Source: Ensifer sp. WSM1721
GTDB lineage: Bacteria; Pseudomonadota; Alphaproteobacteria; Rhizobiales; Rhizobiaceae
Direction of reading: 5' to 3'
DNA: 64,000 bases
Assembly (NCBI RefSeq): GCF_000513895.2
Contig: NZ_CP165782.1
Location: forward strand, 2,743,501-2,807,500
Part shown: piece after piece, positions 39,205-49,727 of the stretch
Numbering within the stretch: position 1 is the first letter of the stretch
Layout of the letters: each line of letters begins with the position of its first letter
Notes under the pieces: generated by a model
Seen by the model: only the letters and a program-made list of their open reading frames with translations
What the model was told of the DNA's origin: nothing
Databases searched by the model: none
Made by a program: the position numbers and the translations under genes

Positions 39205-39678
39205 GTGAAAGTAGAACCGCAGGAAGAACACCGATGGCTGGAACAGCTGCTCGGCGAATGGACGGTCACGACCGAGGACTCGACGGGCAGCGGTGAGCAT
39301 AGCACGCCTTGGGTGGAGAAGGTTCGGTCGATGCAGGGCCTCTGGGTCGTCTGCGAAGGGCAAGGCACCATGCCGGACGGCAACCCCGCCCAGAGCTTGA
39401 TGACCTTGGGCTTCAATCCGCAGACGAAGCGGTATGTGGGCACGTGGGTCGGCTCCATGATGACTCATATGTGGGTTTATGACGGAGTGATCGAGGACGA
39501 CGGCAAGACGCTCGCCCTCAATTGTGAAGGGCCTGACTTCGAAAATCCCGGCCGGTCCGCCCGGTATCAGGATAGAATAACTTTCATCGACGCGAACCGC
39601 CGTACGCTGACGGCCCGTGTCCAGACCGAAAGCGGCGACTGGAAAGAAATGATGCAGGCGGACTATCGCCGCCGCTAA
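39205..39678 (+). CDS. DUF1579 family protein
   Basis: This 157-residue protein of the DUF1579 family (a small beta-barrel of unknown function) is recognisable by PQEEHRWLEQLLGEWTV, VEKVRSMQGLWVVCEG, GFNPQTKRYVGTWV and DRITFIDANRRTLT. I chose GTG 39205 because GGGAGGG stands six bases upstream and the protein then begins directly with the conserved region. An in-frame ATG at 39190 overlaps that site. It has no signal peptide and no catalytic motif. The neighbours (DUF899, VOC) suggest a shared stress or detoxification setting. Confidence 0.83.
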   Translation: MKVEPQEEHRWLEQLLGEWTVTTEDSTGSGEHSTPWVEKVRSMQGLWVVCEGQGTMPDGNPAQSLMTLGFNPQTKRYVGTWVGSMMTHMWVYDGVIEDDGKTLALNCEGPDFENPGRSARYQDRITFIDANRRTLTARVQTESGDWKEMMQADYRRR

Positions 39679-39760
39679 GCCAGAATAGCGATGATTTTGG
39701 TCCGACCGAGGTCGTCGCCTCGCCGGAACAGTATGCCTAATGAAAACCGGAGGACCGACA

Positions 39761-40522
39761 ATGCATGGGAAATTCGTTTGGTACGAACTGATGACGACCG
39801 ACACGAAGGCGGCGGAGGCGTTTTACAAAAACGTAGTTCAATGGAGCAGCCGCGACGCGGGCATGCCGGGCATGGACTACACGCTGTTTTATGCCGGCGA
39901 GCACCAGGTGGGCGGATTGATGACGATGCCCGATGGCGCGCTCGAGATGAAGGTGCCGCCGGCATGGCTCGGCTATGTGGCGGTCGACGACGTGGATGCC
40001 ACAGCCGCCAAGGTCAGCGCAGAGGGCGGAACGGTTCATCGCGCGCCGGAGGACATACCGAATGTCGGCCGCTTCGCGATCGTCACCGATCCGCACGGCG
40101 CGGCCTTTGCCCTCTTCAAGGGTGCCGGCGAACCGCCGCCTTCCATGGAGCAGATGGCCGCTGGCAATGTGGGCTGGCACGAACTGATGGCGGGCGATCT
40201 CGACACCGCCTTCGGCTTCTACTCGAAGCTGTTCGGCTGGACCAAGGACCAGGCGATGGATATGGGCGACATGGGCGTCTATCAGATCTTCGCCCACAAC
40301 GGTCAGCCGATCGGCGGCATGATGACCAAGCCGAAAGAGGTTCCCAATCCCTACTGGCTCTACTACTTCAATGTCGAGGCGCTCGACGCAGCGATCGACC
40401 GCGCGAAGTCCGGCGGCGCGCAAGCGCTGATGGAACCGATGGAAGTGCCCGGCGGGGCCTGGATCGCGCAGTTCACCGATCCTCAAGGCGCGCTTTTCGC
40501 GCTGGTCGCGCCGAAACGCTGA
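39761..40522 (+). CDS. VOC-family (glyoxalase-like) protein, two domains
   Basis: This 253-residue protein is built of two vicinal-oxygen-chelate repeats. The first (about 5-118) starts KFVWYELMTTDTKAAEAFY and ends DPHGAAFALFKG. The second (about 135-250) starts VGWHELMAGDLDTAFGFYSK and ends DPQGALFALVAPK. Each carries the paired beta-alpha-beta-beta-beta pattern of glyoxalase or extradiol proteins of the hydroxylase/CFP-30-like type. Metal ligands are not obvious in both halves, so activity is uncertain. ATG 39761 follows CGGAGGA. A RIME repeat begins about 105 bp downstream. Confidence 0.85.
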   Translation: MHGKFVWYELMTTDTKAAEAFYKNVVQWSSRDAGMPGMDYTLFYAGEHQVGGLMTMPDGALEMKVPPAWLGYVAVDDVDATAAKVSAEGGTVHRAPEDIPNVGRFAIVTDPHGAAFALFKGAGEPPPSMEQMAAGNVGWHELMAGDLDTAFGFYSKLFGWTKDQAMDMGDMGVYQIFAHNGQPIGGMMTKPKEVPNPYWLYYFNVEALDAAIDRAKSGGAQALMEPMEVPGGAWIAQFTDPQGALFALVAPKR

Positions 40523-40626
40523 TCCCGGCGGAAAGCCGTTGATCCGCCGGAGCGGGACGGGCGCAAGCATGCGTCCTCGTCCTGTTCCGGCGACCGCATG
40601 TTTATGCTCGAGCCGCTCGCGCCGGG

Positions 40627-40734
40627 GCCTACAGCGCCGTGCGTCTTTTCAGACGCACAAAGGACGCTGTAGCACTTTGAATTGCTGCATGTTTTGTCCT
40701 TAAATCGGGTACGATTTAAGGACACATGCAGTAG
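40627..40734. repeat. RIME-like intergenic mosaic repeat, copy 3, overlapping the LysR gene 3' end
   Basis: CTACAGCG (40629-40636) pairs with CGCTGTAG (40665-40672) around an inner GTGCGTCT/AGACGCAC dyad. A second long palindrome (about 40684-40732) has CTGCATG and GTCCTTAAATCG arms. The distal arm encodes the last residues and stop codon of the LysR gene. Confidence 0.85.
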
Positions 40735-41666
40735 CCCTGCGTCTTTCTCATATCCGGCTCAGGCGTGACGCGAGCGTACCTGGCGAGGAAATCGAGAACG
40801 GCCCTGACGCGCGCGGGCAACGCGCCGCCCTGGCCGAGAAAGACGGCGTGAATCTCTTCGAGGTCTCCCGGATTGAGGTCCTCCAGAACGGGCACGAGCC
40901 GTCCGGCGCGAACGTCCTCGCGCACGGTGAATTCCGCTAGCCGCGCCAGACCGGCGCCGGCAAGGGCGAGATGGCGCAACCCCTCGCCGTCGCTCACCTG
41001 CACCGCGCCCGAAGCGGGCAGCACGATCGTTTCGCTCCCAGTCCTCAGCGGCCAACCGTCGATGGCGCGCGCATAGCAGAAGCCGAGCCGGTCGTGGCTC
41101 TTCAGCTCTTCGATCGTGAAGGGCGTGCCGCAGCGCTCCAGGTAGGAAGGAGCCGCCACGACTATCATGCGCGTCGCGCCGAGCTTGCGCGCGATCAAGG
41201 TCGAGCTCTTGAGCGGTCCAGCCCTGATCGCCACGTCGGCGCGCGCCTCCATCAGGTCGACCACCGCATCGGTCATGACGATATCGAGAGTGACAGCCGG
41301 AAAGCGCCTCCGGAATTCCGGCACGAGGGGGATCAGTATGTGGGTGCCGAACGACGCGTTCACATTCAGCCGCACCCTGCCCGTCGGGCTTTCGCCGGCC
41401 GATGCCGAGCGCTCCGCCTCGTCGATATCGGCAAGGATGCGAACGGTGCGCTCATAGAACGCGTGTCCTTCGGGCGTAAGCTGAAGCTTACGCGTGGACC
41501 GGTTCACGAGCCTGACGCCGAGCCGCTCTTCCAGGCGCAGCACAAGCTTGCTGACGGCCGACGGTGTCATCCGATAGTGGCGGGCCGCGGCGGAAAAGCC
41601 GCCGAGCTCCACCGCCTTGGCGAAGACTTCCATTTCGCCCGAGCGATTGATGGAGGGTCGCGACAT
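40716..41666 (-). CDS. LysR-family transcriptional regulator
   Basis: This 316-residue regulator has an N-terminal winged helix-turn-helix (EVFAKAVELGGFSAAARHYRMTPSAVSKLVLRLE, about 13-46) and a C-terminal periplasmic-binding-like effector domain (about 93-300; GRVRLNVNASFGTHILIPLV). It is divergent from an aldo/keto reductase gene, with a 106-bp shared promoter region, the classic arrangement for a LysR activator and its target. The last residues (GYCMCP) and the stop lie inside a RIME-like repeat, so the C-terminus was probably altered by the insertion. Effector unknown. Confidence 0.9.
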   Translation of the reverse strand: MSRPSINRSGEMEVFAKAVELGGFSAAARHYRMTPSAVSKLVLRLEERLGVRLVNRSTRKLQLTPEGHAFYERTVRILADIDEAERSASAGESPTGRVRLNVNASFGTHILIPLVPEFRRRFPAVTLDIVMTDAVVDLMEARADVAIRAGPLKSSTLIARKLGATRMIVVAAPSYLERCGTPFTIEELKSHDRLGFCYARAIDGWPLRTGSETIVLPASGAVQVSDGEGLRHLALAGAGLARLAEFTVREDVRAGRLVPVLEDLNPGDLEEIHAVFLGQGGALPARVRAVLDFLARYARVTPEPDMRKTQGYCMCP

Positions 41667-41772
41667 ATGAATTCAACTCACAAATAATGTTCCGGCCAGT
41701 GGTCTACATCCAAGAGACAGCCGGCCCCATCCTTGTGTCAACCACATGATCAGCAAGAATGGAGTTTCCGAA

Positions 41773-42807
41773 ATGGAATATCGACGACTTGGCTCATCCG
41801 GATTGAAGGTCCCTGCGCTCAGCTTCGGCGCGGGCACCTTCGGCGGCAAGGGCCCGCTCTTCAGCGCCTGGGGCAAGACGGATGCGGCCGAAGCCCGCCG
41901 CCTCGTCGACATCTGCCTGGAGACGGGCGTCAATCTCTTCGATACGGCGGACGTCTATTCCGACGGCGCATCCGAAGAGGTCTTGGGCGCAGCGATTAAG
42001 CGGCGGCGCGACGAGGTGATCCTGTCGACGAAGATATCGCTCCCCATGGGCGAGGGACCGAACGAGGCGGGCTCCTCACGCTCGCGACTGATCAAGGGCG
42101 TGGAAGACGCGCTGAAGCGGCTTGGAACGGACTATATCGACCTCCTGCAGTTGCACGCCTTCGACGCCGGGACGCCGGTCGAAGAGGTGCTATCGACGCT
42201 CGACGCGCTGGTGCGCTCCGGCAAGCTTCGCTATGTCGGCGTCTCGAATTTCTCGGGCTGGCAATTGATGAAGTCGCTCGCAATCGCCGAGCGCCACGGC
42301 TATCCGCGCTATGTCGCCCACCAGGTCTATTATTCGCTGGTCGGCCGCGACTACGAATGGGAACTCATGCCGCTCGGTCTCGATCAGGGCGTCGGCGCGC
42401 TCGTATGGAGCCCGCTCGGCTGGGGACGGCTGACCGGCAGGATCCGCCGTGGAGAGCCCTGGCCGGAGGGAAGCCGCCTGCACGATACCGCCGCCTTCGG
42501 GCCGCCGGTAGACGAGGAGAAGCTCTACGATGTCGTCGACGTGCTCGACGCCATCGCAAAGGAAAACGGCAAGACCGTCCCGCAGGTCGCCATCAACTGG
42601 CTTCTTCAGCGCCCGACCATATCGAGCGTGATCATCGGCGCGCGCAACGAGGAACAGTTGCGCCAGAATCTCGGCGCCGTCGGCTGGTCGCTCGCCGCCG
42701 ATCAGATCGCGCGACTTGACGCGGCAAGCGCGGCGACGGCGCCTTATCCCTACTTTCCCTACTACCGGCAGGAGGGCTTCGCCCGGATCAATCCGCCACC
42801 GGTTTGA
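41773..42807 (+). CDS. aldo/keto reductase
   Basis: This 344-residue NADPH-dependent oxidoreductase has a TIM barrel. It shows [20 protein letters not shown] at the N-terminus, [19 protein letters not shown] (catalytic Asp and Tyr), ILSTKIS (catalytic Lys), LLQLHAFD (His) and [17 protein letters not shown] (NADP-binding). The AKR type (YghZ/YajO-like) reduces aldehydes or ketones; the natural substrate is not predictable. ATG 41773 was chosen over upstream 41746 because the family N-terminus begins here. Probably controlled by the divergent LysR protein. The next operon starts 113 bp downstream with its own ribosome-binding site. Confidence 0.9.
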   Translation: MEYRRLGSSGLKVPALSFGAGTFGGKGPLFSAWGKTDAAEARRLVDICLETGVNLFDTADVYSDGASEEVLGAAIKRRRDEVILSTKISLPMGEGPNEAGSSRSRLIKGVEDALKRLGTDYIDLLQLHAFDAGTPVEEVLSTLDALVRSGKLRYVGVSNFSGWQLMKSLAIAERHGYPRYVAHQVYYSLVGRDYEWELMPLGLDQGVGALVWSPLGWGRLTGRIRRGEPWPEGSRLHDTAAFGPPVDEEKLYDVVDVLDAIAKENGKTVPQVAINWLLQRPTISSVIIGARNEEQLRQNLGAVGWSLAADQIARLDAASAATAPYPYFPYYRQEGFARINPPPV

Positions 42808-42920
42808 TGAGGAGGGAGGCGAGCCGGAGCCGCCCCGGTTTCGGCTTGCTTTCTTCTTTGCATTGCACAAAAGTCTTCTCGAATGGCGGGCGAAGGACCT
42901 GCCATCGAGGGGAAAGCTGC

Positions 42921-45900
42921 ATGTCGATAAAGGCCAGTATCTACCACCTGACCCACTATACCTATGACCGACCGGTAAGGCTTTCGCCGCAAATCATCAG
43001 GCTGAAGCCGGCGGCCCACTCGAAAACGAAGGTCATCAGCCACTCGCTCAAAGTTTCACCGGTGAACCACTTCGTCAATCTGCAGCAGGACCCCTACGGC
43101 AACTATCTCGCCCGCTACGTCTTTCCCGATCCGGTGACGGAGCTGAAGATCGAAGTCGACCTCGTCGCCGACATGACCGTCTACAATCCTTTCGACTTCT
43201 TCGTCGAGGAAGAGGCCGAGCACTGGCCCTTCCGCTACGCCGAAGACTTAAGCGAGGACCTGAAGATCTATATGACGCCGGAGCCGATGAGGCCGAGGCT
43301 TTCGGCATTCATGGAGAGCGTGGACCGCTCGCGCCAGCGCACCGTCGACATGGTCGTCGGCCTCAATGCGCGGCTGCAGAAGGAAATCGGCTACGTCATC
43401 CGCATGGAGCCAGGCGTACAGTCGCCGGAAGAGACGCTCGGCCTCGCCAGGGGATCGTGCCGCGATTCGAGCTGGCTGCTCGTGCAGATTCTCCGCAACC
43501 TCGGTTTTGCGGCGCGTTTCGTCTCGGGCTATCTCATTCAGCTCACGCCCGACCTGAAGGCCCTCGACGGCCCCTCCGGTACCGATCACGATTTTACCGA
43601 CCTTCACGCCTGGGCCGAGGTGTATCTTCCCGGCGCGGGCTGGATCGGGCTCGACCCGACCTCCGGGCTGTTGACCGGCGAAAGCCACATCCCGCTCGCG
43701 GCAACGCCGCATTATCGCAACGCCGCGCCGATCTCGGGCGGTTTCCTCGGCGATCCGGAGACGAAATCGGATTTCGCCTTCGATATGAAGGTCGCACGCG
43801 TCGCCGAACATCCGCGCATCACCAAGCCTTTCTCGGACGAAAGCTGGGAAGCCCTGAACGCGCTTGGCGACAAGGTCGACCGGGTGCTGGCAGAGAACGA
43901 CGTGCGGCTGACGATGGGCGGCGAGCCAACCTTCGTGTCGATCGACGATTTCGAGTCCGACGAGTGGAACACCGCCGCCGTCGGCCCGACCAAACGCGAA
44001 AAGGCCGACTCCCTCATCCGCCGGCTGCGCGAGCGTTTCGCGCCCGGCGGTTTCCTGCATTATGGACAAGGCAAGTGGTATCCGGGCGAGAGCCTGCCGC
44101 GCTGGACCTTCTCGCTTTATTGGCGACGGGACGGCCTGCCGATCTGGCAGTGCCCCGACCTCATAGCCGAGGAGCGCGGGCGCCACGAAGTGACGGAGCG
44201 CGATGCCGAGCGCCTACTCGCCGCGGTTGCCGGCGAGCTCGACATTGCGGCGGACATGGTCGTTCCGGCCTATGAGGATCCCGCCGAATGGATCATCAAG
44301 GAAGCTAACCTTCCGGACAATGTCGATCCGTCCAACTCCAAGCTCAAGGATCCGGAGGAACGAAGCCGCCTTGCCCGCGTTTTCGAGCGTGGCCTGACGA
44401 CGCCGACCGGCTACGTGCTGCCGGTGCAGGCGTGGAATGCGCGTGCATCGGACCGGCGATGGATGAGTGAGAAGTGGAAGAGCCGGCGCGGCCGCCTCTT
44501 TCTCGTGCCCGGCGACAGCCCTGTCGGCTACCGCCTGCCGCTCGGCTCCCTGCCCTATATTTCCCCCTCGTCCTATCCCTATGTCAACCCCGTCGACCCG
44601 ACGGTGCCGCGCGGCGACCTGCCGGATTTCGCCGAAACGAAGGGCCGCGCGCAGCAGTCGCGCTTTCAGGCCTCCGAGGAGCCCCCGACAGCGCTCCCCC
44701 CTTCCCGTGACGAAATCGACGGTCATGTCCGCACCGCGATCACCATCGAGCCACGGGATGGCCGGCTCTCCGTTTTCATGCCGCCGACGACGAGCATCGA
44801 GGAGTATCTGGATCTCATCGCCGCGACCGAGCGCGCCGCCGCTGCTCTCGGCCTCGCCGTCCACATCGAGGGCTATGCACCGCCGCAGGACGAACGCATC
44901 AACGTCATCAGGGTCGCACCGGACCCGGGGGTGATCGAAGTCAACATCCATCCGGCGTCCACCTGGCACGAATGCGTCGACATCACCACGGCGATCTACG
45001 AGGAGGCGCGCCAGAGCCGGCTCGGCGCCGACAAATTCATGATCGACGGCCGCCACACGGGGACGGGCGGCGGCAATCACGTCGTTGTCGGCGGCCGCAG
45101 CCCTAACGACAGCCCGTTCCTGCGCCGGCCGGATCTTCTGAAGAGCATCGTGCTTCACTGGCAGCGGCACCCTTCGCTTTCCTACCTCTTCTCAGGCCTT
45201 TTCATCGGTCCGACCAGCCAGGCGCCGCGCATCGACGAGGCCCGCCACGATTCGCTCTATGAGCTCGAAATCGCTCTCGCTCAGGTGCCGCCGCCGGGTG
45301 CCGGCCGTCTGCCGCCGCTGCCCTGGCTCGTCGATCGGCTGTTCCGCAACCTGCTGGTCGACGTCACCGGTAACACGCATCGCTCGGAAATCTGCATCGA
45401 CAAGCTGTTTTCGCCGGATGGTCCGACGGGGCGGCTCGGGCTGATCGAGTTCCGCGGCTTCGAGATGCCGCCGAACGCGCGCATGTCGCTAGCGCAGCAA
45501 TTGCTGGTGCGCGCGCTCATCGCTCGATTCTGGAAGAGCCCGATAGAGGGCCGCTTCGTACGTTGGGGTACGACGCTTCACGACCGCTTCATGCTGCCCC
45601 ATTACGTCTGGCAGGATTTTCTCGAAGTCCTCGCCGACTTGCGCGTCCATGGCTTCGATCTCCGTCCCGAATGGTTCGAGGCGCAACTCGAATTCCGCTT
45701 CCCCTTCTGCGGCGAAGTCGAATACGCGGAAGCGAAGCTCGAAATCCGCCAGGCCCTCGAACCCTGGCACGTGATGGGCGAGCAGGGCGCCATCGGCGGC
45801 ACCGTTCGCTATGTCGATTCCTCCGTAGAGCGGCTGCAGGTGAAGCTCGAAACGGCCAATCCCGACCGTTACACGGTCGCCTGCAACGGCCGCCCGGTAC

Positions 45901-46247
45901 CGCTTACGAAGACCGGCACGAGCGGCGTTGCCGTTGCCGGCGTCCGCTACAAGGCCTGGCAACCGGCCTCCGGTCTGCATCCTGTGTTGCCGGTGAACTC
46001 TCCCCTCACATTCGACATTTATGATACATGGTCGAATCGCGCGATCGGCGGCTGCGTCTATCATGTTGCGCATCCGGGCGGGCGTAACTATGAGACCTTT
46101 CCGGTCAACGGCAACGAGGCCGAAGCACGTCGGCTGGCGCGCTTCGAACCCTTGGGCCACACCGCCGGAATGTATCGTTTGCAGCCGGAGACCCCGCCGG
46201 CGGAATTTCCCCTGACGCTCGACCTGAGGCGTCCGGTAGGAGCGTAA
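42921..46247 (+). CDS. transglutaminase-like domain fused to DUF2126
   Basis: This 1108-residue cytoplasmic protein has a Bact_transglu_N region (about 2-85) and a transglutaminase core with the triad Cys180 (GSCRDSSW), His229 ([10 protein letters not shown]) and Asp245 (GLDPTSG). A very long DUF2126 part (about 320-1105) follows, with [14 protein letters not shown] near residue 710. DUF2126 is thought to be a glutamine-synthetase/COOH-NH2-ligase-related module in comparative studies. First gene of a three-gene operon: its TAA is followed immediately by the ATG of the ATP-grasp gene. ATG 42921 has GAGGGGAA upstream. Predicted to act on peptides or peptide-tagged proteins; no function is proven. 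Confidence 0.88.
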   Translation: MSIKASIYHLTHYTYDRPVRLSPQIIRLKPAAHSKTKVISHSLKVSPVNHFVNLQQDPYGNYLARYVFPDPVTELKIEVDLVADMTVYNPFDFFVEEEAEHWPFRYAEDLSEDLKIYMTPEPMRPRLSAFMESVDRSRQRTVDMVVGLNARLQKEIGYVIRMEPGVQSPEETLGLARGSCRDSSWLLVQILRNLGFAARFVSGYLIQLTPDLKALDGPSGTDHDFTDLHAWAEVYLPGAGWIGLDPTSGLLTGESHIPLAATPHYRNAAPISGGFLGDPETKSDFAFDMKVARVAEHPRITKPFSDESWEALNALGDKVDRVLAENDVRLTMGGEPTFVSIDDFESDEWNTAAVGPTKREKADSLIRRLRERFAPGGFLHYGQGKWYPGESLPRWTFSLYWRRDGLPIWQCPDLIAEERGRHEVTERDAERLLAAVAGELDIAADMVVPAYEDPAEWIIKEANLPDNVDPSNSKLKDPEERSRLARVFERGLTTPTGYVLPVQAWNARASDRRWMSEKWKSRRGRLFLVPGDSPVGYRLPLGSLPYISPSSYPYVNPVDPTVPRGDLPDFAETKGRAQQSRFQASEEPPTALPPSRDEIDGHVRTAITIEPRDGRLSVFMPPTTSIEEYLDLIAATERAAAALGLAVHIEGYAPPQDERINVIRVAPDPGVIEVNIHPASTWHECVDITTAIYEEARQSRLGADKFMIDGRHTGTGGGNHVVVGGRSPNDSPFLRRPDLLKSIVLHWQRHPSLSYLFSGLFIGPTSQAPRIDEARHDSLYELEIALAQVPPPGAGRLPPLPWLVDRLFRNLLVDVTGNTHRSEICIDKLFSPDGPTGRLGLIEFRGFEMPPNARMSLAQQLLVRALIARFWKSPIEGRFVRWGTTLHDRFMLPHYVWQDFLEVLADLRVHGFDLRPEWFEAQLEFRFPFCGEVEYAEAKLEIRQALEPWHVMGEQGAIGGTVRYVDSSVERLQVKLETANPDRYTVACNGRPVPLTKTGTSGVAVAGVRYKAWQPASGLHPVLPVNSPLTFDIYDTWSNRAIGGCVYHVAHPGGRNYETFPVNGNEAEARRLARFEPLGHTAGMYRLQPETPPAEFPLTLDLRRPVGA

Positions 46248-48656
46248 ATGGCGAAGAAGCAGGCGGCAGAGGCAACGGAGAAGAGCCGGCTCGAAAGCGA
46301 CCCGGTGTTCGGCTATCGCGCGCTGCCGGGCGTCGCGGACGAGATGCTCGACGCGAAGGGCAAAGTCCGTCCGGTATGGCAACGGCTTTTGGCGACGCTG
46401 GACCGGATGGATGAGACCGAGCTCGCCAACCGCTTTGCCCGCGCCGACAGGTACCTCCGCGATGCCGGCGTCTTCTATCGCGCCTACGGCAAGGAAAGCT
46501 CGGAACGAAGCTGGCCGCTGTCGCACATCCCTGTCCTGATCGACGACGCGGAATGGGCGGCGGTCTCTGACGGTCTCGTGCAGCGCGCCGAACTCCTGGA
46601 GCGGGTGGTCGCCGACATCTACGGCGAAAACCGGCTGGTCAGGGAGGGGTTGCTGCCGCCGGCGCTCGTTGCTTCCAATCCGGAGTTCCTGCGCCCGCTC
46701 GTCGGCATCAAGCCCGCCGACGGTCATTTCCTGCACTTCTGCTCCTTCGAGATCGGACGCGGGCCCGACGGCAATTGGTGGGTGCTCTCCGACCGCACCG
46801 AAGCGCCATCGGGCGCCGGCTTCGCGCTCGAGAACCGCGTGGCGACGACACGCGCCTTCTCCGACCTTTATGCCGAGACCCACGTCCATCGGCTGGCGGG
46901 CTTCTTCGGCGCCTTCCGCGATACGCTCCAAGCCCGCAAGCAGCACTCCGACGACCGCATTGCCGTTCTCTCGCCCGGCATCGCCAACGAGACCTATTTC
47001 GAGCACGCCTATATAGCCCGTTATCTCGGCTTCATGCTGCTCGAAGGCGAGGATCTGACGGTCGTCGGCGGCCGGGTGATGGTGCGCACCGTCGCCGGGC
47101 TGAAGCCCGTCGGCGTGCTCTGGCGCCGCCTCGACGCGTCCTTCGCCGATCCGCTGGAACTCAACCAGTCCTCCCACATCGGCACGCCCGGTATCGTCGA
47201 GGCGCTGAGGGCAGGCTCCTTAGCCATCGTCAATGCGCTCGGCTCGGGCATCCTGGAGACGCGCGCCTTCCTGGCGTTCATGCCGGCGATCTGTCGCCAT
47301 CTCATCGGCGAAGAGCAGAAGCTGCCGTCAATCGCCACCTGGTGGTGCGGGCAGGAGTCCGAACGCGCGCAGGTCGCCGGCAATATCGAGGGCATGGTCA
47401 TCGGTCCGGCCTATTCGACGCGTCCCTTCTTCGACGACAACGGCCAGTCGGTGCTCGGGGCTTCCTTGCGCGAAACGGCCAAGACCTCCGTTTCCGAATG
47501 GCTCGCGACGGACGGCGGCAAGCTGGTTGGACAGGAGGTCGTCACCCTGTCGACGACGCCGGCCTGGGTGCGCGGGCGACTGACGCCACGCCCGATGAGC
47601 CTCAGGGTCTTCGCCGCGCGCACGCGCGACGGCTGGCATATCATGCCGGGCGGCTTCGCCCGCATCGGTTCCGGCGACGACGTGGCGGCAATCGCGATGC
47701 AGGCCGGCGGCACGGCAGCCGACGTCTGGATCGTCAGCGACAAGCCGGTCGAACACACGACGCTGCTTCCGGCCGAAGAGAGCTTCACGCGCAACCTTCC
47801 GGGGAGCCTGCCGAGCCGCGCGGCGGACAACCTCTTCTGGCTCGGCCGCTACATCGAGCGGGCGGAAGGGGCGCTTCGGATCCTGCGCGCCTGGCACGGT
47901 CGTTTCGCCGAAGCGGCCAATCCGAACATGCCGCTCTTGCAAGACGTAAGTGACTATCTCGCCGCGCTCGACATCAGCACGCGCCAGCCGGTGCCGGACA
48001 GCCTGCTTTCCAGCATCGACAGCGCCCTCTTCAGCGCCGGCAACATCCGCGACCGCTTCTCGCCGGACGGCTGGCTCGCGCTCAATGACCTGTCCAAGAC
48101 GGCGCGGAAGTTCCACGCGACCGTCCAAGCGGGGGACGACGCCACGCACGCGATGACGATCCTGCTGCGCAAGCTCGCCGGCTTTGCCGGCCTGGTGCAC
48201 GAAAACATGTATCGCTTCACGGGCTGGCGGTTCCTGTCGATCGGGCGCCATCTCGAACGCGGCCTCCATATGACAAGGCTCCTCGGCCACATGTCCGGGC
48301 CGGAGGCACCCGACGGCGCCTATGACATGCTGCTCGAGATCGGCGACAGCGTCATGACTCACCGCCGCCGCTACAACGTCAACACCGCCGCCCTGACCGT
48401 GACGGACCTCCTGGCGCTCGACCCGCTCAACCCACGTTCGATCCTATATCAACTGAACGAGATCAAGACGGAGGTCGAACTGCTGCCGAACGCCTTCGTC
48501 AACGGCCAGATGTCGCCCTTCTACCGGGAAACGATGCGGCTCCATTCCGGCCTCGCAGTAATGACCCCCGACGCGCTGAACGCGGGCGTGTACAAGCGAC
48601 TGGAGCAGGACCTCGAAAGACTGTCGGACCTGCTCGCGCAGACCTATCTTGGCTGA
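46248..48656 (+). CDS. circularly permuted ATP-grasp ligase fused to alpha-E domain
   Basis: This 802-residue protein joins two modules that are separate genes in many bacteria. The first is a circularly permuted type 2 ATP-grasp (about 20-500), with FHFCSFEIGRGPDGNWWVLSDR, GSGILETRAFLAFMPAI and LRVFAARTRDGWHIMPGGFAR. The second is the helical alpha-E domain (about 522-800; LPSRAADNLFWLGRYIERAE). ATP-grasp enzymes form carboxylate-amine bonds, and this subgroup is predicted to add amino acids or make a small peptide. It starts directly at the stop codon of the preceding gene, and the second transglutaminase gene begins 14 bp after its end. Confidence 0.9.
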   Translation: MAKKQAAEATEKSRLESDPVFGYRALPGVADEMLDAKGKVRPVWQRLLATLDRMDETELANRFARADRYLRDAGVFYRAYGKESSERSWPLSHIPVLIDDAEWAAVSDGLVQRAELLERVVADIYGENRLVREGLLPPALVASNPEFLRPLVGIKPADGHFLHFCSFEIGRGPDGNWWVLSDRTEAPSGAGFALENRVATTRAFSDLYAETHVHRLAGFFGAFRDTLQARKQHSDDRIAVLSPGIANETYFEHAYIARYLGFMLLEGEDLTVVGGRVMVRTVAGLKPVGVLWRRLDASFADPLELNQSSHIGTPGIVEALRAGSLAIVNALGSGILETRAFLAFMPAICRHLIGEEQKLPSIATWWCGQESERAQVAGNIEGMVIGPAYSTRPFFDDNGQSVLGASLRETAKTSVSEWLATDGGKLVGQEVVTLSTTPAWVRGRLTPRPMSLRVFAARTRDGWHIMPGGFARIGSGDDVAAIAMQAGGTAADVWIVSDKPVEHTTLLPAEESFTRNLPGSLPSRAADNLFWLGRYIERAEGALRILRAWHGRFAEAANPNMPLLQDVSDYLAALDISTRQPVPDSLLSSIDSALFSAGNIRDRFSPDGWLALNDLSKTARKFHATVQAGDDATHAMTILLRKLAGFAGLVHENMYRFTGWRFLSIGRHLERGLHMTRLLGHMSGPEAPDGAYDMLLEIGDSVMTHRRRYNVNTAALTVTDLLALDPLNPRSILYQLNEIKTEVELLPNAFVNGQMSPFYRETMRLHSGLAVMTPDALNAGVYKRLEQDLERLSDLLAQTYLG

Positions 48657-48670
48657 CGGAGGGCGGCTTC

Positions 48671-49549
48671 ATGCTCTATGACATCAGCCTGAAGATCACC
48701 TATGGCTACGAGGTTCCGGTGAGCGGCGGGCGGCATCTCGTGCGCGTATTGCCTGCCTCCATCCCCGGCCGCCAGCGCCTCATCGCCGGGTCGGTCACCT
48801 GCCAGCCAGCGCCCGACGAGCGAACGGAAAGTGTCGACTTCTTCGCCAATCCGACCACCTCCATCCTGTTCCGCTCGGTGCACGACCAGCTCGTCATCCG
48901 CATGCAGGCACGCGTTCAGGCGGAAGCGTCCGCGCTCACTGCCGATTTCTCACCGCCGCTCGCCGGCCTCCCGCCCCAGCTTTCCGCCTGCTGGTCGATT
49001 GACGCCGAGTCGCCTCACCACTTCGTCGGTCCGAGCCCGCTCCTGCCGGAGGTGCCGGAAATTGCCGCCTTTGCGCGAGCGATCGCCAAAGAGGGCATGA
49101 CGGTGCAGCAGATCGGCGTCGCCGTCTGCGATCGCATCCACCGCGACTTCGTCTACGACAGTGAAGCGACGACCGTGAGCACGACGCCCGGCGAGGCCTT
49201 CAGGCTGAAGCGCGGGGTCTGCCAGGACTTCACCCATGTGATGATCGTGGCGCTGCGCAGCCTTGGCATCCCTGCCGGTTATGTCAGCGGCTTCCTGAGG
49301 ACCTTGCCGCCGCCGGGCAAAGAGCGGCTTGAAGGCGCCGATGCGATGCATGCCTGGGTCCGTTTCTGGTGCGGCACCACCGGCGGCTGGATGGAACTCG
49401 ACCCGACGAACAACATTCCCGCCGGCACCGATCACATCGTCGTCGGCCACGGCCGCGATTATGGCGACGTTGCACCCGTGATCGGCGTGCTCAAAAGCTA
49501 CGGCAGTCACACAACGGAACAGGCCGTCGACGTCATTCCGGTCGGCTGA
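48671..49549 (+). CDS. transglutaminase-like cysteine protease family protein
   Basis: This 292-residue protein has a Bact_transglu_N region (about 1-85; YDISLKITYGYEVPVSGGRH) and a transglutaminase core with the triad Cys184 (RGVCQDFTHVM), His227 (DAMHAWVRFW) and Asp244 (MELDPTNN). No signal peptide. Third gene of the operon; GGAGGG lies eight bases before the ATG. Transglutaminase-fold enzymes of this group are expected to hydrolyse or transfer amide bonds. In this setting it may cleave or attach the product made by the ATP-grasp protein. It is not a simple duplicate of the first gene's transglutaminase domain, since the sequences around the triad differ. Confidence 0.9.
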   Translation: MLYDISLKITYGYEVPVSGGRHLVRVLPASIPGRQRLIAGSVTCQPAPDERTESVDFFANPTTSILFRSVHDQLVIRMQARVQAEASALTADFSPPLAGLPPQLSACWSIDAESPHHFVGPSPLLPEVPEIAAFARAIAKEGMTVQQIGVAVCDRIHRDFVYDSEATTVSTTPGEAFRLKRGVCQDFTHVMIVALRSLGIPAGYVSGFLRTLPPPGKERLEGADAMHAWVRFWCGTTGGWMELDPTNNIPAGTDHIVVGHGRDYGDVAPVIGVLKSYGSHTTEQAVDVIPVG

Positions 49550-49727
49550 TCCGAATTGGCACAATCGTTCCATTTCCGCGCGGCAGCGGGAACGCGAACC
49601 CCCGCAAAAATCGGGGATTTTCCGGCGATTCATTAAGATTGAACCGATCGCTTGAAGCGGACGGTAAGATATCACCTGCTAAATCTTGCCCTGAGCTTGC
49701 AACGTGTTCTTCTGGGGGTATGCAACG

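Noticed and set aside
36792..42807. Horizontally acquired island
   Set aside because: Accessory-looking content, but base composition and codon use look like the neighbours, and there are no mobility genes or flanking direct repeats; only RIME-like repeats occur.
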